Of a DNA stretch of 64,000 nt, positions 40,586 to 49,454 are shown in pieces. The position numbers and the translations under genes were made by a program. The notes under the pieces were generated by a model, which worked only from the letters and a program-made list of their open reading frames with translations, had not been told where the DNA came from and ran no database searches. Origin of the DNA: Acrocarpospora macrocephala (GTDB lineage Bacteria > Actinomycetota > Actinomycetes > Streptosporangiales > Streptosporangiaceae); NCBI RefSeq assembly GCF_009687865.1, contig NZ_BLAE01000045.1, forward strand, positions 1 through 64,000, in the 5' to 3' direction. Numbering within the stretch: the stretch's first letter is position 1; each line of letters starts with the position of its first letter.

Positions 40586-41767
40586 TTGACACAGGGGATG
40601 CTGAGCGAGCCGACCGGTTCTGTCACCGGCGCGGGAGCGTTGCTCTCGATCCTTCGGGACGGCCAGGCCCGGACCAGGGCCGAGCTCGTGCAGCTGACAG
40701 GGCTGGCCCGATCCACGGTCTCGCAGCGCCTGGACGCGCTGCTGACGCACCAGTGGATCGTGCCCGCGACGGACGCGATCTCCTCCGGGGGGCGGCCCGC
40801 GACCGCCTTCGCCTTCAACCAGGGGGCCCGGGTGGTGGCGGCGGCCGATCTGGGGGCCACTCATGCCCGCGTCGCGGTGACCGATCTCGCTTCCAACGTG
40901 CTGGTCGAGCGGACCGCCGACCTGCCGATCGACCGCGGCCCCGAGATGACGCTCGGCTGGCTGGTCGACACGCTCAAGGAGCTGCTGGTCGAGACCGGCG
41001 GGCAGCTGTGCGGGGTCGGCGTGGGGCTGCCGGGGCCGGTCGAGCACATCAGCGGACGGCCGGTGAACCCGCCGATAATGCCGGGCTGGGATGGCTTCCC
41101 CGTGCCCGAGTGGCTGGGCTCACGGCTGGGCGCGCCGGTTCTGGTAGACAACGATGTCAACATCATGGCGCTGGGCGAGCACTGGGCCGCCCGGCCCGAG
41201 GTCGAGCATCTGGTCTTCGTGAAGATCGGCACCGGCATCGGCTGCGGGATCATCTCCGAACGGCGGCTGCATCGCGGCGCGCAGGGGGCCGCGGGCGACA
41301 TCGGGCACATCCGGGTCACCTCGGCCGCCGAGGTGATCTGCCGGTGCGGGAACGCGGGCTGCCTGGAGGCGGTCGCGGGCGGGGCCTCCATCGCCTCGCA
41401 GCTGCGCAACGCCGGGATCCACGCCGAGAACAGCCGGGACGTGGTTGGCCTGGTCCGGGCGGGGAACACCCAGGCCGTGCAGTTCATCCGGCAGGCCGGG
41501 CGGGAGATCGGCGACGTGCTGGCCTCCATCGTGAACTTCTTCAACCCGTCGGTGATAGTGATCGGCGGCGACATCGCGGAGGCGGGCGAGCACGTGCTGG
41601 CCGGGGTCCGCGAGGTCATCTACAGCCGATCGCTGCCGCTGGCCACCCAGCATCTGAGCATCAGGGCCACCGAGCTGGGCGACCGGGCGGGAGTGATCGG
41701 TGCGGCGGTCATGGTCATCGAGGCGGTGCTCGCGCCGGAGGCGGTAGATCTCGTCGTCAATAGCTGA
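40586..41767 (+). CDS. ROK-family transcriptional regulator (NagC/XylR-like)
   Basis: 393 residues. N-terminal HTH (LLSILRDGQARTRAELVQLT, then GLARSTVSQRLDALLTHQWI) joined to a sugar-kinase-like ROK domain: AAADLGATHARVAVTDLA (ATP-like loop), GVGVGLPGPVEHISGRPVNP, VLVDNDVNIMALGEHWAARP and the zinc cluster CRCGNAGCLEAVAGG. As a regulator rather than kinase, it carries the extra HTH. The start is TTG at 40586 with GAGGCGAGG upstream. It faces the sugar ABC operon and should sense that sugar. A GAGAGCGCTCTC palindrome overlaps its stop codon. Confidence 0.92.
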   Translation: MTQGMLSEPTGSVTGAGALLSILRDGQARTRAELVQLTGLARSTVSQRLDALLTHQWIVPATDAISSGGRPATAFAFNQGARVVAAADLGATHARVAVTDLASNVLVERTADLPIDRGPEMTLGWLVDTLKELLVETGGQLCGVGVGLPGPVEHISGRPVNPPIMPGWDGFPVPEWLGSRLGAPVLVDNDVNIMALGEHWAARPEVEHLVFVKIGTGIGCGIISERRLHRGAQGAAGDIGHIRVTSAAEVICRCGNAGCLEAVAGGASIASQLRNAGIHAENSRDVVGLVRAGNTQAVQFIRQAGREIGDVLASIVNFFNPSVIVIGGDIAEAGEHVLAGVREVIYSRSLPLATQHLSIRATELGDRAGVIGAAVMVIEAVLAPEAVDLVVNS

Positions 41768-41777
41768 GAGCGCTCTC
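41766..41777. promoter_or_regulatory. LacI-type palindrome GAGAGCGCTCTC (site 1) upstream of the ThuA protein
   Basis: Perfect 12-bp palindrome beginning in the ROK stop codon. Its GAGCGCTC core is that of CebR/LacI-family operators. A second site is 112 bp downstream at 41878-41889. Confidence 0.55.
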
Positions 41778-41877
41778 TGACCTGAGCTAACAGGCCCTTG
41801 ACGCATCGGCAACATAGTCGCAACAATGTGGGCGAACGCCTTCATCCTGGCCGCCGTGGCACGTTTGGCCTGGTTAA

Positions 41878-41889
41878 GAGAGCGCTCCC
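41878..41889. promoter_or_regulatory. LacI-type palindrome GAGAGCGCTCCC (site 2) upstream of the ThuA protein
   Basis: One mismatched pair from a perfect palindrome and 45 bp before the GTG start at 41935. Intermediate between site 1 (GAGAGCGCTCTC) and the CebR-type box at 62723 (GGGAGCGCTCCC), which supports a common reader. Confidence 0.55.
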
Positions 41890-41934
41890 TCATTGGCGCG
41901 TTCGGCGCACGCGTCCCGTTCCGGAAGGATCGTC

Positions 41935-44900
41935 GTGCGCCCATTGCCCCGCCTGTTATCCCGCTTACTGTTATCCCTGTCACTCATCGTGGCCGGGATC
42001 ACCGTCGCCTCACCCCCCGCGTTCGCCGCTCCCGACTTCACCGTCCTGGTCTTCTCCAAGACCGCCGGCTTCCGGCACAGCTCCATCGGCCCCGGCATCA
42101 CCGCGATCCAGCAGCTCGGCACCGCCAACAACTTCGCGGTCGAGGCCACCGAGGACGCGGCCCAGTTCACCGACGCCAACCTGGCCAGGTTCAAGGCCGT
42201 CATCTGGCTGTCCACCACCGGTGACGTGCTCAACGCCACCCAGCAGGCCGCCTTCGAGCGCTACATCGAGGCCGGCGGCGGCTACGTCGGCGTCCACGCC
42301 GCCTCCGACACCGAATACGACTGGCCCTGGTACGGCCAGCTCGTCGGCGCCTACTTCGCCTCCCACCCCGCCCCCCAGCAGGCCACGGTGAAGGTCGCCG
42401 ACCGCTTCCACCCGTCCACCGCGCACCTGCCGCAGCGCTGGAGCCGGTTCGACGAGTGGTACAACTACCAGGCCAACCCGCGCGGCAAGGTGCACGTGCT
42501 GGCCACCCTGGACGAGACCACCTACACCGGCGGCGGCAACGGCTTCGATCACCCGATCGCCTGGTGCCACAACTACGACGGCGGGCGCTCCTGGTACACC
42601 GGCGGCGGCCACACCGACGAGTCCTACGCCGAGGCCAACTTCCGGCAGCACCTGCTCGGCGGCATCCAGACCGCGGCGGGCTTCGTGGCCGGCGAGTGCG
42701 GCGGCACCGTCACCAGCAACTTCCAGCAGGTCGCGCTGGCCAAGGGCGTCGACGAGGTGGGCGAGCCGATGAGCCTGACCGTGCTGCCCGACGGCGCGGT
42801 CTTCCACACCGCCCGCAACGGCACGGTCCGCTACACCGACAACGCCGGCAACACCAAGGTCGCCGGGACCCTCGCCGTCTACAGCCACGACGAGGAGGGC
42901 CTGCAGGGCATCGCGGCCGACCCCGGCTACGCCACCAACCGGTGGATCTACCTGTTCTACGCCCCGCCGTTGAGCACGCCGGGCGGTGACGCGCCCAGCA
43001 CCGGGACCGCCGCCGACTTCGCGCCGTTCAACGGGGTCAACCGCCTGTCCCGGTTCACCGTACGGGCCGACAACACGATCGACCCCGCCAGCGAGCGGAC
43101 CGTGCTCGACGTGCCCACCAGCCGCGGCATGTGCTGCCACGTCGGCGGCGACATCGACTTCGACTCGGCGGGCAACCTCTACCTGTCCACCGGCGACGAC
43201 ACCAACCCGTTCGACTCGGCCGGATACGCGCCGATCGACGAGCGGGCCGGCCGGAACCCGGCCTACGACGCGCAGCGCTCCTCGGCCAACAGCAACGACC
43301 TGCGCGGCAAGGTGCTGCGGATCAAGCCGACCGCGTCCGGGAGCCCGGCCTACACGATCCCGCCGGGCAACATGTTCGCGCCGGGGACCGCGCAGACCCG
43401 GCCCGAGATCTACGCGATGGGCTTCCGCAACCCGTTCCGGATGAGCGTCGACAAGGGCACCGGGATCGTCTACCTGGGCGACTACGGGCCTGACGCGGGC
43501 ACCGCCGACCCGAACCGGGGTCCGGCCGGGCAGGTGGAGTTCGCGCGGATCACCCAGCCGGGGTTCTATGGCTGGCCGTACTGCTCGAGCTTCAACGACG
43601 CGTACAACGAGTACACCTTCCCGTCCGGTCCTTCCGGCGCCAAGTACAACTGCGCGGGCGGGCCGACCAACAACTCCCCCAACAACTCCGGCATCACCAC
43701 GCTGCCGCCGTCGCAGCGCGGCTGGATCCCCTACACCGGCTCCACCCCGCCCGAGTTCGGCGGCGGCGGCCTGTCGCCGATGGGCGGCCCGGTCTACCGC
43801 TACGACCCGGCCTCGACCTCGCCGATCGCGTTCCCGCGCTACTACGACGGCACCTTCTTCGCCGGTGAGTTCGGCCGCCGGTGGATCAAGAACGTGGTCG
43901 TGGACAGCGCCGGCGCGCCGCTCGCGATCAACCCGTTCCCGTGGACGGGCACCCAGGTCATGGACATGGAGTTCGGCAAGAACGGCGCGCTCTACGTGCT
44001 GGACTACGGCACCGGGTGGTTCAACGGCGACGCCAACTCCGGCCTCTACCGGATCGAGTACGCCCGCAACGGCCAGGCCCCCGCGCCGGTCGTGACCGCC
44101 AACCGGACCTCCGGGCTCGCGCCGCTCGCGGTGACGTTCTCCTCGGCCGGCACGGTCGACCCCGACGGCGACCCGATCACCTACGCGTGGGACTTCGACG
44201 GCAATGGCTCCACCGATTCGACGGCGGCCAACCCGTCCTTCACGTACACCACGAACGGCACCTACAGCGCGACGCTGACCGCGCGGGACAGCACCGGGAA
44301 GACCGGCACGGCCAGCGTGGTCATCACGGTCGGCAACGACGCGCCGACGGTGACCATCCAGGCGCCGCTGGACGGCCGGGTGTTCTCCTTCGGCGACGCC
44401 ATCCCGTTCCAGGTGACCGTGACCGACCCGCAGGACGGCACGATCAACTGCGCCCGGGTGAAGGTCAGCTACATCCTCGGCCACGACTCGCACGGGCACC
44501 CGGTGACCAGCGCCAACGGCTGCACCGGCACCCTGCAGACCACCGCCGACGGCGAGCACGACACGGCGGCCAACATCTTCGGTGTAATCGACGCCGAATA
44601 CACCGACAACGGGGGCGGCGGCCAGGGCGCGCTCACCACGCACGCGCAGGCCATCATCCAGCCGAAGATCCGGCAGGCCGAGCACTTCGGCGCGATGAGC
44701 GGCGTGCAGATCAGCGCGCCGGCCTCGGCCAACGGCGGCAGGGCGGTCGGGTTCATCGAGAACAACGACTGGATCTCGTTCAAGCCGTACAACCTGACCG
44801 GGGTGACCTCGTTCACCGCGCGGGTCGGCGCCCCGACGGCGGGCAACACGCTGGAGTTCCGGGTCGGCTCGCCGACCGGCCAGCTGGTCGGCTCGGCGAC

Positions 44901-45897
44901 GGTTCCGGCCACCGGCGGGTACGCGGTCTTCCAGAACGTGACCGGCACGATCACCCCACCGGCGGGCACCCAGGAACTGTTCCTGGTCTTCAAGGGCACC
45001 GGCTCCGGCCTGTACGACATCGACGAGTTCACCTTCAACACCGGCCCCGTCGTGTCGCCCTCGCCCTCACCTTCGCCTTCCCCCTCCCCGTCACCGTCTC
45101 CCCCGACCGGCACCAACCTGGCCCTGAACAAGCCGGTGACGGTCACCAGCACCGAGGCCGCCTACGTCGGCTCCAACGCGGTCGACGGCTCCGCCACCAC
45201 CCGCTGGGCCAGCGCCTTCAGCGACCCGCAGTCGATCACGGTCGACCTCGGCCAGTCCTACAGCATCAACCGGGTCCGCCTGAACTGGGAGACCGCCTAC
45301 GGCTCCGCCTACCAGATCCAGACCTCGACCGACGGCACCACGTTCAGCACGATCAAGACGGTCACCGGCGAGAACGGCGGCATCGACGACCACACCGGCC
45401 TGACCGGAACGGCGAGATACGTCCGCATCCTCGGCACCACCCGCGCCACCGCGTGGGGCTACTCCCTCTGGGAGTTCGAGGTGTACGGCTCCGGCGGCCC
45501 GCCCGCTCCCACCAACGTGGCCCTGAACAAGCCCGCCGTCGCCTCCAGCGTCGAAAGCGCCGAGTTCCCGGCCGCCAACGCGGTGGACGCCTCGGCCACC
45601 ACCCGCTGGTCCAGCGCCTTCTCGGACCCGCAGTGGATCCAGGTGGACCTGGGCCAGACCTACACCATCAGCAGGGTACGGCTGAGCTGGGAGGCGGCCT
45701 ACGGCTCGGCCTACCAGATCCAGACCTCCCCCAACGGCACGACCTGGTCGACCATCAAGACGGTCACCGGTGAGAACGGCGGCGTCGACGACCACACCGG
45801 CTTGTCGAACTCCGCGAGATACGTCCGCATCAACGGCACCGCCAGAGGCACGGCCTGGGGCTACTCCCTCTTCGCCTTCGAGGTCTATGGCAGCTAA
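41935..45897 (+). CDS. Giant secreted ThuA / PQQ sugar dehydrogenase / PKD / CBM protein
   Basis: 1320 residues. Signal peptide LLLSLSLIVAGITVASPPAF, then AAPDFT. ThuA-like glutamine-amidotransferase fold (~30-240: FTVLVFSKTAGFRHSSIGPG, YVGVHAASDTEYDWPWYGQL, HPIAWCHNYDGGRSWYTGGG). GSDH/PQQ beta-propeller (~265-700: LTVLPDGAVFHTARNGTVRY, DIDFDSAGNLYLSTGDDTNP, IYAMGFRNPFRMSVDK). PKD (~720-800), a CBM6-like beta-sandwich (~910-1050, RQAEHFGAMSGVQI… NNDWISFKPYNL), a Ser-Pro linker, and two F5/8-type C (CBM32) modules (NLALNKPVTVTSTEAAYVGS; NVALNKPAVASSVESAEFPA), each ending EVYGS. Extracellular carbohydrate oxidation or binding is expected. GTG 41935 has GGAAGGA; a TTG at 41893 is in frame but in the operator zone. 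Confidence 0.92.
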   Translation: MRPLPRLLSRLLLSLSLIVAGITVASPPAFAAPDFTVLVFSKTAGFRHSSIGPGITAIQQLGTANNFAVEATEDAAQFTDANLARFKAVIWLSTTGDVLNATQQAAFERYIEAGGGYVGVHAASDTEYDWPWYGQLVGAYFASHPAPQQATVKVADRFHPSTAHLPQRWSRFDEWYNYQANPRGKVHVLATLDETTYTGGGNGFDHPIAWCHNYDGGRSWYTGGGHTDESYAEANFRQHLLGGIQTAAGFVAGECGGTVTSNFQQVALAKGVDEVGEPMSLTVLPDGAVFHTARNGTVRYTDNAGNTKVAGTLAVYSHDEEGLQGIAADPGYATNRWIYLFYAPPLSTPGGDAPSTGTAADFAPFNGVNRLSRFTVRADNTIDPASERTVLDVPTSRGMCCHVGGDIDFDSAGNLYLSTGDDTNPFDSAGYAPIDERAGRNPAYDAQRSSANSNDLRGKVLRIKPTASGSPAYTIPPGNMFAPGTAQTRPEIYAMGFRNPFRMSVDKGTGIVYLGDYGPDAGTADPNRGPAGQVEFARITQPGFYGWPYCSSFNDAYNEYTFPSGPSGAKYNCAGGPTNNSPNNSGITTLPPSQRGWIPYTGSTPPEFGGGGLSPMGGPVYRYDPASTSPIAFPRYYDGTFFAGEFGRRWIKNVVVDSAGAPLAINPFPWTGTQVMDMEFGKNGALYVLDYGTGWFNGDANSGLYRIEYARNGQAPAPVVTANRTSGLAPLAVTFSSAGTVDPDGDPITYAWDFDGNGSTDSTAANPSFTYTTNGTYSATLTARDSTGKTGTASVVITVGNDAPTVTIQAPLDGRVFSFGDAIPFQVTVTDPQDGTINCARVKVSYILGHDSHGHPVTSANGCTGTLQTTADGEHDTAANIFGVIDAEYTDNGGGGQGALTTHAQAIIQPKIRQAEHFGAMSGVQISAPASANGGRAVGFIENNDWISFKPYNLTGVTSFTARVGAPTAGNTLEFRVGSPTGQLVGSATVPATGGYAVFQNVTGTITPPAGTQELFLVFKGTGSGLYDIDEFTFNTGPVVSPSPSPSPSPSPSPSPPTGTNLALNKPVTVTSTEAAYVGSNAVDGSATTRWASAFSDPQSITVDLGQSYSINRVRLNWETAYGSAYQIQTSTDGTTFSTIKTVTGENGGIDDHTGLTGTARYVRILGTTRATAWGYSLWEFEVYGSGGPPAPTNVALNKPAVASSVESAEFPAANAVDASATTRWSSAFSDPQWIQVDLGQTYTISRVRLSWEAAYGSAYQIQTSPNGTTWSTIKTVTGENGGVDDHTGLSNSARYVRINGTARGTAWGYSLFAFEVYGS

Positions 45898-45908
45898 CCA
45901 ATGACGCG

Positions 45909-45936
45909 AGAGCCCCGGTCACCAGGCCGGGGCTCT
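45909..45936. terminator. GC-rich terminator hairpin between ThuA and APH genes
   Basis: AGAGCCCCGG (45909-45918) pairs perfectly with CCGGGGCTCT (45927-45936), 8-nt loop, followed by TCGCTTGG. Convergent neighbours end 12 bp before and 22 bp after it. Confidence 0.85.
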
Positions 45937-45957
45937 TCGCTTGGTGACTGTCCTGGG

Positions 45958-46692
45958 TCAGAGAAGCTCGTCCAGCAGCCGGTAGTAATACAACCGCTCT
46001 ACCTCGACATGGTCGACAAGGCCGTAGGCGGAAAGGAACCCCTCCCACGCCGCCGGGCCGTGATCCTCGGACAAATCCCGATGAGCGATGGCGAGGTCAC
46101 GGTACCGGTCGGCCACACCCAATGCCGGGACGTCGATGACCACAGGCTCTCCCGAGACAGGCAGCAGCACATTCGAGAGGGTGTAGTCCCCGTGCGCGAC
46201 GACGAGGTCCTCAACGCCGGGACGCGCGGCCAGCAGCCGTTCGTAGATCACCTCAGGGGTCAGCCCAAGATGGTCGGAGTCGAAGTCGTCCGGATCCACG
46301 AGGCCCTCCCGAACGTTGGCCCCAGCACGTTCGAGAACCGCTGACAGCCGACCATCGAAAGGGCATTCAGCGACGGGCAACTCGTGCAGCATGCGCAGCG
46401 TCCGGCCCAGCACGGCCCCCACGTCGGCGGGCGCGGCGGCTTCCAGCGACGGAGCGCCCACATCGGCAAGAACAAGAACGGGGTCTTCGAAGGCAACCAC
46501 CTCAGGGATGGAGACACGTCCGTGCAGCCAACCCAATCGCAGGTGCTCAGCCCCGGCGAGAGGACCGTGCTTGACGTAGAAGACCTTCGACCCCGAGACG
46601 ACCCGCAGGGCCGTACCACTGGCTCCTTCATGATCGGCCGACCAGGAAGCGTCCTGCTGAATTAGCCGACGAAGCTGCTCTGAAAGCTGCAT
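45958..46692 (-). CDS. Aminoglycoside 3'-phosphotransferase-like (APH) kinase
   Basis: About 244 residues. The kinase-like fold has a nucleotide loop LRVVSGSKVFYVKHGPLAGA (Lys), the catalytic loop DLVVAHGDYTLSNVLLP (HGD…N) and the metal loop VVIDVPALGVADRYRDLAIA. The Asp of the last motif is present but Pro replaces the usual Gly/Arg, so it is not a textbook APH(3'). APH(3')-type length (~260) fits. Substrate could be an aminoglycoside, macrolide or other hydroxylated small molecule; resistance cannot be claimed. Start codons at 46692, 46701 and 46764 are possible; 46692 begins the conserved region. Confidence 0.82.
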   Translation of the reverse strand: MQLSEQLRRLIQQDASWSADHEGASGTALRVVSGSKVFYVKHGPLAGAEHLRLGWLHGRVSIPEVVAFEDPVLVLADVGAPSLEAAAPADVGAVLGRTLRMLHELPVAECPFDGRLSAVLERAGANVREGLVDPDDFDSDHLGLTPEVIYERLLAARPGVEDLVVAHGDYTLSNVLLPVSGEPVVIDVPALGVADRYRDLAIAHRDLSEDHGPAAWEGFLSAYGLVDHVEVERLYYYRLLDELL

Positions 46693-46715
46693 AGATCGCA
46701 TTCTCATCCAATCTG

Positions 46716-47054
46716 ATGCATCGAGTACGGCTGGCGGGGACGCTGCACACGGTGATCGCGGCATCGGGCATGGCAGTGCGCCTGGCGGACACCGGCGGCC
46801 TGGTCACCCGGCAAGACCATCGCGCTCACCCAGCTCGGCAAGACCGTCGAAGTGATCCACCGGCGCGCCGCCATCCACGCTCGGTCGGCGACATCCCGGT
46901 CGTCTACATCACCGTCCCGCCTGCGGCCACCCCGAAGATGATCGCGATGGAGTTCGCCCGGTTCTCCGACCTTCCGATCTCACGCCGGGGCAACATCACC
47001 GACATCGCTGAGGCCGAGTCCAACCTCGCGCTGATCGGGTGTCGGTCCGGGTGA
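46716..47054 (+). pseudogene. TniB-like transposition ATPase remnant with frameshift
   Basis: From about 46805 one frame reads GKTIALTQLGKTVEVIHRR (end of Walker A and following helix). After a shift near 46875 another reads VGDIPVVYITVPPAATPKMI, then AMEFARFSDLPISRRGNITD. These are consecutive parts of TniB-family ATP-binding proteins from Tn7/Tn5053-like and actinobacterial elements. The Walker A glycines, Walker B and everything C-terminal are missing, and the last ~15 residues diverge. It is a decayed fragment; no TniA or TniQ gene lies nearby. It fills most of the 430-bp gap before the methyltransferase gene. Confidence 0.7.
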
Positions 47055-47120
47055 AGGACCGTTTGTGAGAACCAGAGGATGCGACCGGCCGAGGCGTTGC
47101 CATGCCCCTACGATGATCCG

Positions 47121-47735
47121 ATGCGCCAGGCCGACCCGAAGCCCTACTGGAACACCAATGTGGCCCGCCATCCGGGCATCCTGCGCGCCGTTCCCCGGGG
47201 GTGCGGCCATGCGCTGGACGTCGGCTGCGGGGACGGTCTGCTCGCCCGGAAGCTGACCGGGCGGGCAAAGCGCGTCACCGGCATCGACAACTCGCCACAG
47301 ATGATCGCCCGCGCCCGTGAACTCGCCTCCGGCCACCCGGATCTCACCTTCGTCGAGGGCGACTTCCTTATCGCCGACCTCCCTGCCGCGAGCTACGACT
47401 TCATCTGCTCGGTATCCACGATCCACCATATGGACTTCGAGGCGGCCCTCACCCGCATGCGCCAGATGCTGCGCCCCGGCGGCACGCTGGTGGTGGTCGG
47501 CCTGGCCCGCGAGACGACCCCGGCGGAGTGGGCAGCGACGATCGCGGCCGCCCCCGTCGTGCGGATCATCAAAGTGCTGCGCCGCGCGCACGGCCCGGAG
47601 GGGATGCCGATCGCCGACCCACAGATGAGCTACGGACAGGTGCGGGCCGCGGCGCGGCGGCTGCTACCGGGCATGCGCTACCGCCGGCACGTGCTCCGCC
47701 GGTACTCGCTGACCTGGGGAAAACCCGCCCGCTAG
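47121..47735 (+). CDS. Class I SAM-dependent methyltransferase
   Basis: About 204 residues. Motif I GHALDVGCGDGLLARKLTGR, motif II GIDNSPQMIARARELA, motif III VEGDFLIADLPAASYDFICS and post-motif IHHMDFEAALTRMRQMLRPGGTLVVVGLARE. The C-terminal cap has a basic end (GMRYRRHVLRRYSLTWGKPAR) typical of a frequent actinobacterial methyltransferase family of unknown substrate. ATG 47121 (MRQADPKPYWNTNVARHPG) is the family start; an upstream ATG at 47079 is in frame. It is isolated from biosynthetic genes. Confidence 0.88.
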   Translation: MRQADPKPYWNTNVARHPGILRAVPRGCGHALDVGCGDGLLARKLTGRAKRVTGIDNSPQMIARARELASGHPDLTFVEGDFLIADLPAASYDFICSVSTIHHMDFEAALTRMRQMLRPGGTLVVVGLARETTPAEWAATIAAAPVVRIIKVLRRAHGPEGMPIADPQMSYGQVRAAARRLLPGMRYRRHVLRRYSLTWGKPAR

Positions 47736-47872
47736 CTGGTGTTTGGAAAACGCATCGGCACCTAGCCACAACCAAGATTGAGCAAGATCCACTGGCGAAA
47801 CCCCTGGCTTCCTGGACAGCCCGACACCTCTGGGCTCCATCAGTTCGCCACTCTAAGGTTCCTCACACCAGG

Positions 47873-48083
47873 TCAGAGCCCAGCCCTGAGCCCGGGCCGG
47901 ACCTTGTGGGCGGGGCGACGGGGGCGGTGCCCGGCACCAGCCGCACGGGCCACGTCGAACAGATGGGCACGTTCGGCGTCGTCAAGCTGCAGGGCTCGGG
48001 AGACGGCGTTCAGGACGTCCTCGGAGACGCCGGTGATATGGCCTTTTTCGAGACGGGTGTACCAGTCGGTGCTCACGCTGGCC
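47873..48083 (-). pseudogene. XRE/MmyB-like regulator fragment abutting murG-like gene
   Basis: The minus frame reads ASVSTDWYTRLEKGHITGVS, then EDVLNAVSRALQLDDAERAHLFDVARAAG. This is the second half of the HTH and following helix of MmyB-type XRE regulators (…LAGVSxDYYTRLERG…GVSxxVLxAxARALQLxxAExxHLxxLAR). No start, no first HTH helix and no MmyB ligand domain remain. It begins exactly where the MurG-like gene ends, which marks a recombination joint. The interval 47736-47872 has no recognisable content. Confidence 0.65.
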
Positions 48084-48092
48084 AGGTCGTCG

Positions 48093-49292
48093 TTACCGGC
48101 CGGCGGCGGATAAGACGACGTCGGCGAGCCGCTCGGCCGCGTCCGGTCGGCCCTGGGTGCGCGCGCGGTCGGCGATCTGCGCGCGTAGGGCGGGGTCGGC
48201 CAGCAGCGGGGCCACCGCCTCGCGCAGGGCGTCTGGGGTGGCCTCGTCAAGGAGCGCGACGGCCGCGCCGGCGGCGGCGAGGTGGCGGGCGTTGTGCGCC
48301 TGCTCGCCACCCGCGGAGTTGGCGAGGGGGATGAACACCGCGGCCTTGCCCAGCGCGGTGACCTCGGCGATCGTTCCGGCACCGCTGCGAGAGATCAGGA
48401 CATCGGCCAACGCGAGCACGTCTGGAAGTTCGGCCCCGACGAAGGCGGTCACGTGGTAGCGGGCAGCCAGCTCGGGCGGGAGAGTGGCGGCGCGCCGGCG
48501 GGCTTCGTCGAGGGTTGCCGTCCCGGCCTGGTGGATGACGTTGGCGTGGGCGAGCAGCCACGGCAGGACGGCTTGGACGAGGGTGTTGATCTGCTGAGAT
48601 CCCTGGGCTCCGCCCGTGACGTACACCGTGGGCAGGGACAGGTCGAAGGCGTGTAGCCCGAGCGCCTCCAGCGCCCTGCTCGGCTGGCCGGTCAGTAGTT
48701 CGGGGCGTACGGGATTGCCGGTGACGACGACCGCCCCGCGGGCGGTCACCGACTCGGGGATCAGGTCCAGCGTCGACGGTGCGGAGACCGCCATGGTGGT
48801 GGCGGCGCGCGCCAGGATCCGGTTGGCCAGGCCCAGCCGTACGGTCTGCTCGTGCACGACCAGGGGGCGGCCACACATCTTCGCGGCCAGGCCGACGGGG
48901 ATGGCGACATAGCCGCCCGTGGCGAGCACGACGTCCGGGCCGAAGCCGGCGATGATACGGCGGGCCTGGGCGACCCCGAGTGGGACGCGTCCCATGTCCT
49001 TGATGTTCGATGGGGAGACGAGCTTGAGAGGGTTCGCGGAGCGGCGGATCTTGCCGGTGGCTACCGCGGCGAAGGGGATGCGCTGTTCGACGGCGACCCG
49101 GGCCTCCAGGCCCCCGTGCGTGCCGACCCAGATCACCGTGAGCTCCTGCCCTTCGGCGGCAAGGCGGGCCTGCAGGGTCCGCACGACGGTCAGCGCGGGG
49201 TAGGTGTGGCCGCCGGTGCCGCCGCCTGTCACGATCAGGCGAAGCGGCTGGTCAGCGCGGGGCGGCGGACCGCTACGGGCATCGCGGGACAT
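48093..49292 (-). CDS. MurG-like UDP-GlcNAc:lipid I N-acetylglucosaminyltransferase, outside dcw
   Basis: 399 residues, GT28. N-terminal loop LRLIVTGGGTGGHTYPALTV, DVVLATGGYVAIPVGLAAKM, PLVVHEQTVRLGLANRILAR, VVVTGNPVRPELL, and the C-domain VTGGAQGSQQINTLVQAVLP, DVLISRSGAGTIAEVTALGK and NSAGGEQAHNARHLAAAGAA. All MurG glycine loops are present. Thr and Tyr replace the more usual residues in GGHTYP (MurG has GGHxxPA). Genuine murG lies between ftsW and murC; here flanks are relics and a PP2C gene. It may be a paralogue serving secondary metabolism, resistance or sporulation-wall synthesis. The first 15 residues are a variable extension. Confidence 0.88.
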   Translation of the reverse strand: MSRDARSGPPPRADQPLRLIVTGGGTGGHTYPALTVVRTLQARLAAEGQELTVIWVGTHGGLEARVAVEQRIPFAAVATGKIRRSANPLKLVSPSNIKDMGRVPLGVAQARRIIAGFGPDVVLATGGYVAIPVGLAAKMCGRPLVVHEQTVRLGLANRILARAATTMAVSAPSTLDLIPESVTARGAVVVTGNPVRPELLTGQPSRALEALGLHAFDLSLPTVYVTGGAQGSQQINTLVQAVLPWLLAHANVIHQAGTATLDEARRRAATLPPELAARYHVTAFVGAELPDVLALADVLISRSGAGTIAEVTALGKAAVFIPLANSAGGEQAHNARHLAAAGAAVALLDEATPDALREAVAPLLADPALRAQIADRARTQGRPDAAERLADVVLSAAGR

Positions 49293-49454
49293 GGAGGGCG
49301 TCCTGTCTGATTGAAGCGAACCACGCCTTGGAACAGAGCGAGTTACGGACGATAGCAGGCACGGATGGTCGAGCCGGTCGTGAGCGCCCGGGGGGTGGTG
49401 GGAGATGATGGAGGTCGGACGGGTGCGGTACTAGGCCGGGCGGGGGCTGAGGCC

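Noticed and set aside
42010..44685. 891-codon open frame on the minus strand
   Set aside because: It is the antisense shadow of the ThuA/GSDH gene. GC-rich third positions keep the opposite frame open; it has no domain similarity, and the sense strand encodes five clear domains.
45958..46692. Aminoglycoside resistance gene call
   Set aside because: The kinase motifs fit the APH family, but many members act on other substrates, and the metal-loop sequence is atypical; no antibiotic cluster is adjacent.
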